Shown: one piece after another, positions 36,901 to 48,875 of the stretch
Layout: each line of letters begins with the position of its first letter
How positions within the stretch are numbered: the stretch's first letter is position 1
Assembly (NCBI GenBank): GCA_030998225.1
Contig: JAPYXD010000677.1
Coordinates: forward strand, 12,895,501-12,959,500
Length of the DNA stretch: 64,000 bases
Direction: 5' to 3'
DNA from: Diplolepis rosae
Taxonomy: Eukaryota > Arthropoda > Insecta > Hymenoptera > Diplolepididae
The notes under the pieces: model-generated
What the model saw: the letters and a program-made list of their open reading frames with translations, nothing else
Told to the model about the DNA's origin: nothing
The model's database searches: none
Made by a program: the position numbers and the translations under genes

Positions 36901-39900
36901 CACTTACTTGGTATTACAAATAAAATTTAAAAAAATAGAAAAATGACTAACCTCGGATAATCTGGATGTTTTCTATAATAGTCTATAATTCTATAAAATC
37001 AATAGTGTTTCAATTCAATTAAATTAAGTTGCTCCTATTACTACGGCACTGTTTCAAATTCGTCACATACAAATAAACACACATTTTTATTACAAAATTT
37101 TTAAATTAAAAATTATGAAGGAAACTTCTTATCTATCTTTGCTGAGTGCAATAGTTTTTATCATCGAATTTGACAAAAATTGGAATTTAAAATGTTTTAA
37201 AATTGACCTATATGTTTTATAAACAAATTCGACGAATGCTCCAATTTTACTATTTTTGACAACATTTTTTAACAAAATTTTAATTTTGTGATGACAAGGG
37301 TATTAAAAAGCGATTGGCGACATGTACTTTAATGCGTGTTTAAAACAATGCGACAGAATATCACAGGTATTTTGATTTTTATATACATATATTTAATAAA
37401 AAATTTTATGTTTGTTATTCTCAAGATTTTCTTTCTTTTGTATAATCATTATAGAATTTCAACATCAAACAAATTGTAAAATCTGAAGAGGATGACATAG
37501 TAGTCATCAAAACGTAATTAAAGAAATTATAGAAAGCATCCAGATTGTCTGAGGTTGGTCATTTTCCTGCTTTCAATGAAGAAAATTAGTCGGACGTAAA
37601 TATCTTATAAGTTTAATTTAAAAAATAATTATTTTAACATACTATGCCTTTCCGTATTCTTTTCATGTTATTATTTATCGTTTCCTGAATTTTGACCGAT
37701 TTACTTTGACTTAAAATGGCCTTAAGAATTTAGGAAATGTTAGAGAATAGAAACAGATGTAGAGTGGTTATTTTTGAGTTGGACAAATGTAAAAAAATGT
37801 TAATTTTAGCAATATATGAACTTTGCAATAGATTAGCTTTTTGAATTATTTATTTTTCATATATGTTTGTTCGAAATTATTATTTGTTCAAAATAATATA
37901 CTCGATAGTCTAGTTAAATTCAACTAATAATTAATAAAATTTTCCTAACACAAGTCTATTTTTATAATTTATTTCTTATTTTCATAAAAGTGTCACCACA
38001 ATTTTCCAGTTTGATCCGAAACATAATACTATAATAAAAACCATCACTGCCATAAATTTACCCCCGTTTCAATTGTCGAGAGTAAAACCAAAACTACTTT
38101 ACTTTTGACTCTTGGGAAATATATAAATAAAACAACTTTGTAGCCTGAATAAAATTTCAAGCCTGATCTAAACTTTATATTCAGAATATAAATACATGAA
38201 TTAAAGATTGATAATTTTCTGCATTTAATGTTGACCTTTATAAACGCGTATTCATTTTCCTTTTTTCTTTGCTTTTTATGGCAAGTTTGGACTCAACTTT
38301 TCCCGATCCACTTATGCTCTTATTATTTATTTTTTTCAAAAATTAATAATTAAACGCCACCCCGTTACAAATTTATAGCAAAAGCTGCTCATTCTAGAAA
38401 GTGATTACTAAGCTTTATTACAACTGAAGTCGCATAAAGAGACAAGTGTACATAAAATATTCTGGATGCAATTAGAACTCACCTGTGTCAGCTTCTGATT
38501 GTGGCATAAATTCCTGCAACTCGGCTATTAGCGCACTTATTTCTTCGGAATCTTTCTGGATGCTGCAAAGTTCTTCTTCATTGAAGTCCAGAGTAATCTG
38601 CTTGCATAAAAGAATTTGAGTGATGACGTTCCCGATGTTCGATGGCCCCGATTTACTCTCTGTGAAATAAATATAAAATAAATTTTATATAGTAATGCAA
38701 GAGAAATAAAAAATCATATTAATATTTTATAGTGATCTTATTTTTTACAAAAATATAGGGAGGCTTTATTTTTATGTGGATTAAATTATTGAATTTTTTA
38801 GTTGATAAAATTTCCAGAACTTCATTAGCCAAATTTTTTAAAAATTGAATCTTTACATTTGAAATTTTGATGAAATGTACTATATAACCTTTCTATCCTG
38901 TTATGATTAATAATTATAATTGATTTTATGACAAACTTAATTTATAATTTATTGCTATTATTATGAATTTATTGTATTTACTATCTACGAAAATAAGTAA
39001 TCTCATCAAAAGTATTTTTGCAGCTATTTCACCCGCAGAAACCACTTCATTCTCTTCCACAAAAAGACTTAATTAGTAACCATATTAATGATCTACAGTA
39101 AAAAGAATTAAGACAAGTAAAAGTTTGAACTTTACATGAACTACTTTTCTCGTTCTTAACACAACCAACAAATTTTAGTCTCTGACATAATTGGACTTTA
39201 AATTTAAATGTATATAGAGCACAGAATAAGTGCGAATAATTCAAGCAATATAAATCCTCATTGTCTGAAAATGCAAAACTTTCCTGAATTTTCCCATTCT
39301 TTTCTCCTTTTAACCACATGTACGTTTAAAGCAAACAATTAAGTATCACGTGAAGCGTGAAATGAGAATATTTCATTGTTTAAGGAAATACGTTATTATG
39401 ATCTTATCATTCTTAGTGTGTCTCCAATTTAACCAAAAATTTCCAAGAAAATAGAAGAAATATGCTTTGAAAATTCAATTAAGGCATTCATTAAGGGACC
39501 TCTTAAAAGGAATTTAAATTTAATATTAAAATCACATCTTGATTAAAGTCGCTAAACTGTTTTAAAAATTTCAAACTTTGTTTTATGAATGCATAAATTA
39601 TAGGATGGATTTCTCTTATAAATATGCAATAACATTTTTTTTGTATTAATATTACATTTATGCAAATTGTTTTAGTAATGCGTTTATTTTGATTTACCAA
39701 AATATCCTGTCATGTCCATCGGCACGATGCGAATTAAGTTCTTGCTTTTGGAAAGTTCTCGAAGGAAAAGTTGGGCCAGAAAAAATAAGAGCACCAAATT
39801 TGGACTGTCTGCCGGTATACCTGACTCCATTGCACTTTAATTTAAAAACAGAAGAACAACATTAACTAATTTTTGGTGCAGATAGCAATATTTTAATATT

Positions 39901-42900
39901 TTCTAATACATAGGTTGTTGATCTAGAATTCCTCTACTTCCAAACTTGTTAAATTTGATTTTTTTCTCCAATTTTTTGTATATCTAAGTATCTTTTTAAA
40001 TTTCTCGAAATTTTTCATCATTTCTCAAAATATGTAAAATATAAATTTGTACAAGTTTTTCCCAAACTATCAGAAATTTATAAAATCTTTCAAATCGACT
40101 TTAAATTGTCTATTCTCCTATTTTTGGAAAATTTCTTTAGACTTCTCAATTTTTTTTTAATTTTCTATTTTTTGTAAAGAATTTAGAAGTTTGAATTCTG
40201 AATAATTCAAATTACAATTTCATCGATTACTTTCAAAGATTTTTAATTTAAAATTTCAAAGGTGTCAATCATTAATGCAATAAATCAGTGATCCGGAAAA
40301 ACTGAAATTCCAATCTTTGCTCTAATATACCGTTCAAATATTATGCTTTAACCCTTCGTAGGTACACGTATTTTTACTAGCACCGTGGGTACACGTGGCC
40401 CAAAAAGTCCAGGCACTTATTTTTTCATGAAAAAGGTCTTCAAAAAATCTCCCAATATTCTGAAATACTCTTTGGGGATCCTATTTTATGTTCCAATAGG
40501 TTTTGCAGCAATTTGTTTATTTATAATAATTTATTCCGATGAAAATATTTCACTTTAAAATTTGGTCATGTCCCTTTTGGGACATGTGTACCTACGAAGG
40601 GTTAAGTTTATGTTTTAGTTACAAGATCTTGTAAAATCGCTCCTTGAAATTTGCATTGCTACTATAAATTTTCCACTTTGAAAGCGATTGCTTGTCATTC
40701 AACCTAGAGAGTGCTTGGTTAGACCTTTGGTCATGTACTAGCATTTGTGGTTCTAGCAGGAACGGCAAGCAGTTAATTAATAAAGAAGATCGTAGCAAGT
40801 ACTATGAAATTTCTAGAATCTCCCTGGTGGATGCAGTCATGAATTATATAATTATATAAAGCAGCCAGAATCCTGTTATGAGGAACAATGTTTCATAAAA
40901 GTAGATATACAACCCAATTTGGGACGAGAGAAGAATAATAAAAAGCTCAATATTTTATAAACGGAGAGAGGACGAAAATAAAACTTAACTATTTTAAAGA
41001 TAATAATTATTAACTGACAAGAGAGTTTAAATATATTTGAAAAATAAACGATTAAAAAAATACTTTTAAACTTTTAGTTGAGAAATATCAAATTTCAGTA
41101 AAAATTTCACGCCAATAAAATCAATTACCAATTTTAGTCCATTTAAATTTATGTAAACTTATTGATAAATTCGTTGTAGTGTCTTTATATTGGCATTGGG
41201 TCACTTAATTTCCATTAAAAGTCAATGATCAAGGCAACATATCATAGATTTTAAAAGGCAGGAAACATATAGGGATAAGAAAGGCAAACGTTTCGGTCAC
41301 AAATGGGGGGCCAACTAATTTTATGAACTTAATGCGTAAGCTTATTGATAAATTTTGGAAGTTTGAAACAAACTAGGGGCGCTTGATTTGATTGAAAAAT
41401 GAATGAACGTAACTTTTTGCTTCTTAACCCGTTAAGGGCCAAAATGGCAAAAACGACACACCGATCTTTGAGGCCGTGTAACTTATGCTATTCGCGACTG
41501 AAAAAATTGAGAGGGGCATATTTTAGAAGTTAAAGACGTGCCCTTTCCGATGGTGAATACGAAATTGATCTAAAAAATTATTAATTATAAAAAAATTCAG
41601 TTAAAAAAAAAAAGCACGATTTTTTCGATCTTTTTTTTTTGAAAGCGAGTTTTGAAAGGTTTTTGGGTCTGTCAACGACCTGGAACATTTTTAACCGGTG
41701 GAATAAATGTCTGAACTTTAAGAAGGTGTGGTTCAGAGATTAATTTTTCACTTTGGTCTTTACAAAATGGCGCCCGAAATACAAAATTTTCACGAATACA
41801 TTTAGGATTTTTTTTGTGAGAAAATATAAACAAACCGAGGAAATTACTAAGAATGTAAAATTCTTAAAATCACTCAAAGAATACGTCTGAATTTTTCCAA
41901 AACGTTTCGAGCAACTTTTCAATTTTGCAAATAGCATAATTTTTGCAAAATCAAAAAATTGCTCAAAACACCCCGAAAAAATTTAATATATTAAATATAC
42001 TGCCGTAATTTCGAGGATATTGAGAATTTTTTTCTTGCAAGCAATAGACTTATGGCGAAAATGAACACGAATAAAAAGTTCTTAAAATTGGTTAAAGAAT
42101 AAATTCAAATTTTGTCGGGGTGTTTTGAGCAATTTTTTGATTTTGCAAAAATTATGCTATTTGCAAGATTGAAAAGTTGCTCGAAACGTTTTGAAAAAAT
42201 TGAGACGTATTCTTTGAGTGATTTTAAGAACTTCTTATTCTTTGTAATTTCCTCGGTTTGTTTATATTTTCAGACAAAGAAAATCCTGAATGTATTCGTG
42301 AAAATTTTGTAATTCGGGCGCCATTTTGTAAAGACCAAAGTGAAAAATTAATCTCTGAACCACACCTTCTTAAAGTTCAGACATTAATTCCACCGGTTAA
42401 AAATGTTCCAGGTCGTTGACAGACCCGGAAACCTTTCAAAACTCGCTTTCAAAAAAAAAAAGATCGAAAAAATCGTGCTTTTTTTTATTTAAACTGAATT
42501 TTTTTATAATTAATAATTTTTTAGATCAATTTTGTATTTACCATCGGAAAGGGCACGTCTTGAACTTCAAAAATATGTCCCTCTCAATTTTTTCAGTCAC
42601 GAATAGCATAAGTTACACGGCCTCAAAGACCGGTATATTATTTGTGCCATTTTGGCCCTTAAAGGGTTAAACAAAGGATTTATTGCATCCATGTAAACAA
42701 AATTTATTTCTTCTTATGTTTATGAATTTAACAATCAGTGCTGAAATTATATACAAAAACCGTGTAATTTCAAAATTTCTGAATGTTCTTACGGCTGGGA
42801 GTTTGAACTTCATTTTGTGTTAACTTATATATATTTGAGCATGCAACTTTGCTACGACTAGTAGAAGAAGTTTATAATATTATTATTATGCCATGAATTT

Positions 42901-45900
42901 CTACATTATAGAAACTCAACAAGGATTTCAGCGTATAATAGAAAAACATTCTGTTTCGAGAGAACCCTTAAAATTTTTCATTTAGTTTATATTTACCCCA
43001 TTTTGTAAATTGAATTTGAGAAATATTACAAATACATGTATTATATTTATAATTATGCCAACAAGTTCTTCCTTTCTTATTTTTTTGAATTCAAAAAGCA
43101 ATATACTCTAACTAAAAGTAATCTTAAAAATGGTAAAAATGAAGGATTAAATAAATCCTTCAATTAAATTGTGAAGCTAGTTAAAGTAACTTTAATCAGA
43201 TATACGTATATAACTTTTTTCTTCTACAAAACTTGTTATCTTTCTAAAAGTTCTTTGCATACTTCATAACACATCATTGAAGTTTCTCTCCCTGTAAAGA
43301 ATTTGAAGTAATCACAGACTGAATAAGAAACTTCCTCCTATGATAAATATCGTTTTTAATCAAAAAGAAAAGATGTAACTTTGAGTAATCTTCTCAACTT
43401 GAACTTTCGGAAATTCTTTACTTCAACTAATTCTTCACATTATTTACTTCAAAAGAAGTTTTGAAGAATATTTAATGCCAATAAACTTTTACAAATAGCC
43501 ATAGAGACATTTTATTACTTTGCAGCATTTATTAATGTGTTCAATGATCTACTTGAATAAAAGGGAATGGTAAACATTTTTATTGTGTATAGACGAAGGA
43601 TATTTTTATTCTTGAATTGTAAACAGAGTTGTATGCATGGTAACAGTTTTAATATTATGAAATATGGACTACGGAAGAGCAGTGCAAGTACACTTATACC
43701 ATAGAAAACGGTCCTCGAGGAGTAGAAAAGCAATTTGAGATTTACAGCATCTCTATCACAATCTCCAGAGAATCAAAACTTCATGACTATGGATAATAAA
43801 TTCTTCTTCGTATCAAATATATCCATTCTCATTGTTTTATTCCATAAAATAATATTCCAGTAAATGCAATAACCCAGGCGAAAAAGTCGGTGTACTGCCA
43901 ATCCTTACATCCGACACGCTACCGTTCCGGTTGTAACTCGAGAGTAATGCCAGTGCTGCCGATCAGCACTGTGCCAGGCGTTGGAACAGCACTGGGGCGG
44001 CACTGGCTAAACACCGGCGCAGCACTGCTTTTCAGTATTGGCAAACTACCATCATTTGTGTAATTTCAAGCGATGGCGCAGCTCAGTGTTGGCAAACAAA
44101 CATTTGTGTAATGCCAAGCACCGGCGCAGCATTGGATGAGCACCGGCGTAGTACCGCCCTTCAGTGTTGGAAAACAACCAACTTTTGAGTAATGCCAAGC
44201 CTTTAAGTCGCACTGAGAAAACTGGAGTGTCAAACTTTGAGTGTCAAAATGTAGATAGTCAGTCTGAACTTCTAGATAGTACAACACTCTTTCCGAAATT
44301 TTTTCTTTTTGGTCAGGGAGACACTCATTTGATATTCTGCTTAACTGTTACCAGAGTGTCAGAATCACTATAAAGAGTGTCGATTGGCGAAATACGCGCC
44401 AAAATTGTAAAGTCACATGGGTTCGCCTATTTTTCCTCCAATATCACCAGCGTGGACTCTAACCTCATTACCGATTTCGCGTCCTTTACGTGTTAAAGTG
44501 TCACGAGGGTTATTTTTGCCAACTAATTGGCGAGTACCTATTTCACTTGCTATAATAACATAATAATTGTGAAAGCTTAAATGTAATAGTTTTGAGGTTA
44601 GCCATAGAGGTAGATTATAGTATATTTTTCCCTCTTCGATAATCTATTTTTCTCTCTGCGATGATCAACTTTTCCCTCTAAAGTATTCAAGTTGACCATC
44701 TTATTTTGACAATTCACAGGTAATAAGTTACACTATCTAGAAGGCTGTCCTATAGTTTAACCTCAAATATAGTCTGCTTCACCCTCCAAATGTTTAGGTT
44801 GACACTCCAGTTTTCTCAGTGCGCCTTTCATTGTTGACAAAGGTGTTAATAATGCTATTGTATGAGCAGTACTCTAAAAAAAATCAATTGTATTCAACAA
44901 ATTCGTCTGTGTGCCTGGATTGGTGTGATCGTAAGTAAAATTTCACCAATCGAAAAATATTACTCAGCACTGAAAGCCAGCGCAAGCGTAGGACTGGTGG
45001 TCAGCGCTGGTGCAGCGCTGGTAGTCAACACTATGCCGGCGTTACCTTTCGGAGTTCTGCCAGCATCACGCCAGCGCTGGAAGTCCGCCGGCAGTGCTTG
45101 CGCGGTGCTGCGCTGATTTTAAATTTCCTCCTGGGAACGTGAGTTTCCAAATTAGTTACATTTTGTTTTTTTTTAAGTTTTAAAAAGCTAAAAATGTTTC
45201 AGTGGTTTCAGTGGTAACATATCAATGCAAACTATATTTTGCAATATCACCCAAAAACGACTTGCTAATGGTTTCTCTGCTTTAGAAAAGCCTCATAAAG
45301 TATTTAGGTTCTCATTACAGACGGCAAACGCCCGTAAGGGATTTTTCAAGGGCCGTAGTAGCTTCTAATTGTGAGAGGTTTCAAACCTGAGAAGTGCAGG
45401 CTTATTCAGTCCCATCATTTGCTAGAATTTGAGATGACCCACTTCACACTATCGTCGTCATATTTTATTCAACGCTCGAGAAATGCCACGTTTTTACGCA
45501 AGGAGTGTGCAATGTTTTTAATATTTAAAGGAATTGAGTAATTAAAAATATGTAAAGAAAATGCCAACATGAATGGAACAGCATATCATATGCAGTGTGC
45601 TTTCAATTGGAATGATGGATTATTTTTTCGAAAAAATGATACAGTCCAGGAGTCATTAAATATAAGTTAATAAAGGAATCCCCTTTAAAATTAAAAATTT
45701 CTGTAAAACTTAAAAAAAGGTCGTTCACACATTACTAACGATTGCTTTTGTTTATTTTAAAATTAATCTTTTACTCTCTAAATCTGAATCAGTCAAATTT
45801 TTACTGATTGAATTATTTGATTTGCCTTTTCACTGATTCACCAGTTAAAAAATATATTTCACTGTTAAATCAGTTGATTATCACTAATAGAATCAGTGGA

Positions 45901-48875
45901 AAAAATATTTTCACTGTTAAATCAGTTAATTTTCACTGAAGCAATCAGTGGAATTTGACTGATTTACAGTAACCTTTTTTTAGCTATTTGAATCAGTCAA
46001 ATTTCACTGATAATCAGTAGATTTTGACTGATTCATATTTAGAGAGTATGTTATTTCAAAGTCATATTTGAAGGAAAATATATGTACCCAAGATTATAAA
46101 TAATTCTCTTGCAAACATGTCAGTTAAATAAAATAAAAAATTAACTCAGTAAAAAAGAGATAAACTGAATAAATAATATTATTTTCCAAATTCCAAATAG
46201 TAATCATGCAGCAAAGTTTAAAATAATAGGTATTTTATTTATAATTTAGAGCATTCAATACATCAGCTTTATTAATTATTAAGACCATAAATAACAAACA
46301 ATCTCGAACATCTGACAGAAGACAATTTAAATAACTTGTTGGTTCAGCCCTTCAAGCGTAGTCTCGATAACAAAATTTAAAGTGGACATTATATTTCTAT
46401 AATTAAAATGGTAGATTGTATTGACCCTTGATTTAATATAAGGTTTTCTCATCTGCTATAAGCCTCCAAATATTGCTACAATTTTCTTTGTATATAGATG
46501 GAGTTTCTTTCGTGAAAACGGTATTTATATGATTGATCCCCTCGTACCGTATTTTATCTTCTGGGGTAGTGGAGCTTTTTTGCTGAAATACTCCTTCGAA
46601 AAATACTTAAAGCTGAATAATCGGGCAAAAATGGATTGTTTTATGGAAATCCGACCCTAGAAACTTAAACGAAAATGTGATCGTTTAAAGTAGAGAGTCG
46701 ATTTACACATAGTTTGAATTATTTTCCTCTTCTTTAAAAAAATAACAGGCGAATTGGAAATGTCAGTTTCAGATCCAAGTGTTGAATTTATTATCTTCTG
46801 TCAAATCCAAACGCTCTCAAGTACAAGAAAATACTTTCCTTTGGCAAAATAAATTTTGTAGAGAATTTAACAACTTATTATCTATATAGAACATTAAATT
46901 GAATTAATAAACGTCTTCAAATGTATTACTTTTGTGAATTTTTTAGCTAAAATAACGTCAATGAGAATACATGAGCATATTTTTCATATTTAAGATTTAA
47001 ACGTAAATTTAGATTGTACAAATAATTAAAATCTTCATCTCAATTATAATTAGTACCACACTCTTTTAAGCATCGATAATAATTTTCATAAAGCTTTTAT
47101 TTTTTAATGGAAAATCCGAATCTCTGATAAAAAATAGAGGTTCCCATTTGAAATTTCGAAGTTACCCCCTTCCCATCCACAGGTTGTGGGGTAAATCTTT
47201 GCGGAGTTACTTTTCCCCTCGAAAATAAAAAGTTTTTATTCCGGACATTTTTTCGTAAGATTCGTACTTCTTGAGATGTTTTGTTGTCTCAAGATAAAAA
47301 ACTCATACTCTACATTGAATATACTTTCCATAAATTTGAAATAATAAAAGTAGAGCATAATGATGAATTGTACTAAATGAAGCTAAGTTAAGAGTGTAAT
47401 CGTTAATATTTTTTCTTAACCCAGATTTAAAAAATTAGATTAACATGCAGAGGTGAGAAATCGAAAGCGAGTTTGCCGCATTACAAAATAGAGTCAATTA
47501 TGTCGAGATGTAAAACAAATAAAGCTGGAAAAATCCTAATTAGCTGAGCAAAAATAGAGAAACACTTTTTCACATACCTTCGCATTTGAGGGAGCACTAA
47601 TTGTGAAGTGGTTTTGCAAGCCTCGACACAACTTCGTCTTAATTTCCGGATTTTTTCGCGTAATTCCGGACAATCTCGCGATTGTCCAATGCTTATTAGG
47701 AGATCTCGAAATTGAGCAACCTGGCTGTTTATGTCGTGAATATGCTGCAACATCAAAAAGTAATAAAGATAATAAAGTAATGAGAAATTAGTGAATTATG
47801 TCCATTTAAAAATTTGGTACATGTTATAGAAATAAATGAATTTTATGTCGAGAATTTGAATCATCAAAACTTTTACCTAGTTATGGTATTAACTAATGGG
47901 GTAGATAGAAAATCCAGTTAATTGATATTCTATTAATATCTTGCGTTTCGACCTTTATAGATAATTTACCCTTTCAAAAATATTTACGTCACTGGTCAGC
48001 TTATAATCGTCAAGCGTGTTTTCACCAGAAACTAAAATCGGTTCGTTACAATTGATATTATATGATTGAACTATATTTTATAACTTCTCAACGTGTTCTA
48101 CGAGCTCCAACGAATTTCTAAATTCAAAATCAATAAGTTTACTTGAAATACATCAAAAGTCTCAACGAAAATTTACTTTCTAAATAAAAATTTATTTAAA
48201 GGTCATATATTCCAATCGATATTTTTATCTTCTTGTTTTGAATTTTAAAAGTAAATCTATTTCGTCTTATGCAAGAAAATAATCAATTATCGGATTTAGC
48301 CTTAATACAATTTTATTATACAATTGCATGTTTAAGAGATTTTTTAATTTCTAATTCAGAATAAACTCATTGATTTCTGCTTAATAGAATAATTATTCAA
48401 AAATATATTTATTACGAAGGTAATAAACATGATAGTTTATTCATAGTGGAAAATAAAGACTAATCAATAATAAAAAATTGCGTGTAACTTTCCTCGTGAT
48501 AATTGTCTTAATCGACAATAAAAAATATCCATAGATATTAATAATTTGAAAAACCCCATTAACAGCTTTATCATTGCAGTATTCTTTTATTTCAAAATAA
48601 ACTAATTTCATCAACATTTGCAAAGGCAGAGAAAAGAAAGAACAGACTTAACTGTTTTATCAATACAGTAAGTTTAGCAAAAAGTGGTAAATACAATAAA
48701 AAACAATTATTCCCACTCCAAATGTCTTCAAAATAGGAAAATAATTCACAATCGAAGATAGGGAATGAAAAATTGTATTGACTTTTAGGATCAAGGGTTT
48801 ATTTACCAAAGCGATCGTGGAGTCGGATTTCTCGTCAAAACATTTGTTAGTGGTAAGGGTTGAGGACTCCGTCAT
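33917..48875 (-). CDS. RGS7BP: R7 RGS-binding protein homologue (R7BP)
   Basis: Five exons on the minus strand, all GT-AG and phase-consistent: 48875-48807, 47744-47578, 39834-39698, 38659-38483, 34071-33917. Total 705 nt, 234 aa (vertebrate R7BP is slightly longer). R7BP is a SNARE-like adaptor that tethers RGS7-family/Gbeta5 complexes to the plasma membrane by C-terminal palmitoylation and so tunes G-protein signalling in neurons. The best match is residues 28-70, NSQVAQFRDLLISIG then DCPELREKIRK and a Cys/Ala-rich helix. The acidic helix at about 150-175 (EEISALIAELQEFMP) matches the later conserved block, and Cys226-Cys227 in FGFLCC match the palmitoylated pair. Basic residues lie before the pair but are less clustered than in vertebrates. 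No membrane span or signal peptide. The introns (1.1, 7.7, 1.0 and 4.4 kb) are full of transposons. Family assignment is from memory of the motif pattern. Confidence 0.78.
34294..34955. mobile_element. Family A element, complete, TTAA-flanked
   Basis: TTAA at 34290-34293 and 34956-34959 flank RGTAGTTCGTTCAYGAAAA ends. The arms are about 150 bp, with a second inner inverted pair. The most complete copy of this family in the window, in intron 4 of the R7BP homologue. Confidence 0.88.
35038..35490. mobile_element. Family C element, copy 2, right end lost
   Basis: Starts after TTAA (35034-35037) with GGCCATTTGCCAAGAAGG then GGTCACATGAC. It follows copy 1 (19122) closely until about 35490, then gives way to a small inverted-repeat element. 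Confidence 0.8.
35518..35671. mobile_element. Very short inverted-repeat element (about 155 bp)
   Basis: Left AAATCTATAGCATTTTTTCC and right reverse complement AATCTATAGCATTTCTGCC, with a small AT-rich loop. It lies between two family C copies. Confidence 0.65.
35743..36555. mobile_element. Fold-back element built on ACACGACTCAGTCGTGT motifs
   Basis: Ends CACGGAGAAAATCCTACA, inverted at the right. Arms of about 210 bp carry the self-complementary motif ACACGACTCAGTCGTGT in several variants (CACGACTGAGTCGTG, TACACTACTC). The centre is a hairpin at 36175-36230, TATATCTGCTGATAATATA around a TA run. It inserted into family C copy 3. Confidence 0.9.
36937..37567. mobile_element. Inverted-repeat element in family C copy 3
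   Basis: Ends AATGACTAACCTCGGATAAT and reverse complement AATGACCAACCTCAGACAAT, with matching TCTGGATG...TTCTATAAT inside. The middle is AT-rich and non-coding. Confidence 0.85.
40352..40601. mobile_element. TTAA-flanked 250-bp MITE (piggyBac-type)
   Basis: TTAA at 40348-40351 and 40602-40605. Perfect termini CCCTTCGTAGGTACAC and its reverse complement. The CCC start and exact TTAA duplication are the hallmarks of piggyBac-superfamily elements. In intron 2 of the R7BP homologue. Confidence 0.9.
41428..42666. mobile_element. TTAA-flanked 1.24-kb near-perfect hairpin element
   Basis: TTAA at 41424-41427 and 42667-42670. Termini CCCGTTAAGGGCCAAAATGG and the inverted CCCTTTAAGGGCCAAAATGG. The arms extend inward about 550 bp each with few mismatches and meet near 42040, so almost all of it is self-complementary. 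Mirror-image open frames on the two strands (41740-41937 and 42112-42312) come from the arms and are not genes. In intron 2 of the R7BP homologue. Confidence 0.9.
42671..43872. other. Intron 2 sequence, nothing recognised
   Basis: AT-rich with no exon or element that I can define. Confidence 0.4.
43873..45135. mobile_element. GC-rich inverted-repeat element with CAGCGCTGG-like repeats
   Basis: Ends CCCAGGCGAAAA and inverted CCCAGGAGGAAA. The flanking interior (43890-44208 and 44930-45115) is made of degenerate CAGCACTG / CAGCGCTGG / GCCGGCG units, far richer in G and C than its surroundings. Split by a nested element at 44209-44823. Confidence 0.7.
44209..44823. mobile_element. Nested inverted-repeat element, GGAGGGT family copy 2
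   Basis: Ends CGCACTGAGAAAACTGGAG, perfect inverted copies. Shares AGGACAGCCTTCTAGATA and TCTAGATAGT motifs with the nested element at 25134-25535. Non-coding. Confidence 0.85.
45772..46048. mobile_element. Family B inverted-repeat element, copy 2
   Basis: Ends TACTCTCTAAATCTGAAT and TACTCTCTAAATATGAAT (inverted), with the same AATCAGT / ACTGATT motif array as the copy at 15806. In intron 2 of the R7BP homologue. Confidence 0.87.
46049..47577. other. Intron 2 sequence, nothing recognised
   Basis: AT-rich intron sequence next to exon 2 of the R7BP homologue. No element defined. Confidence 0.4.

Larger units (their letters stand above)
35689..37721. mobile_element. Family C element, copy 3, split by two insertions
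   Basis: Pieces at 35689-35742, 36556-36936 and about 37590-37721 line up in order with copy 1. The right end reaches GGCC next to TTAA (37722-37725). The gaps are two unrelated inverted-repeat elements, which must be younger. Confidence 0.8.

Noticed and set aside
41740..42312. Two similar small proteins on opposite strands
   Set aside because: They are the two arms of one hairpin element read on each strand, so the similarity reflects the palindrome and not coding.
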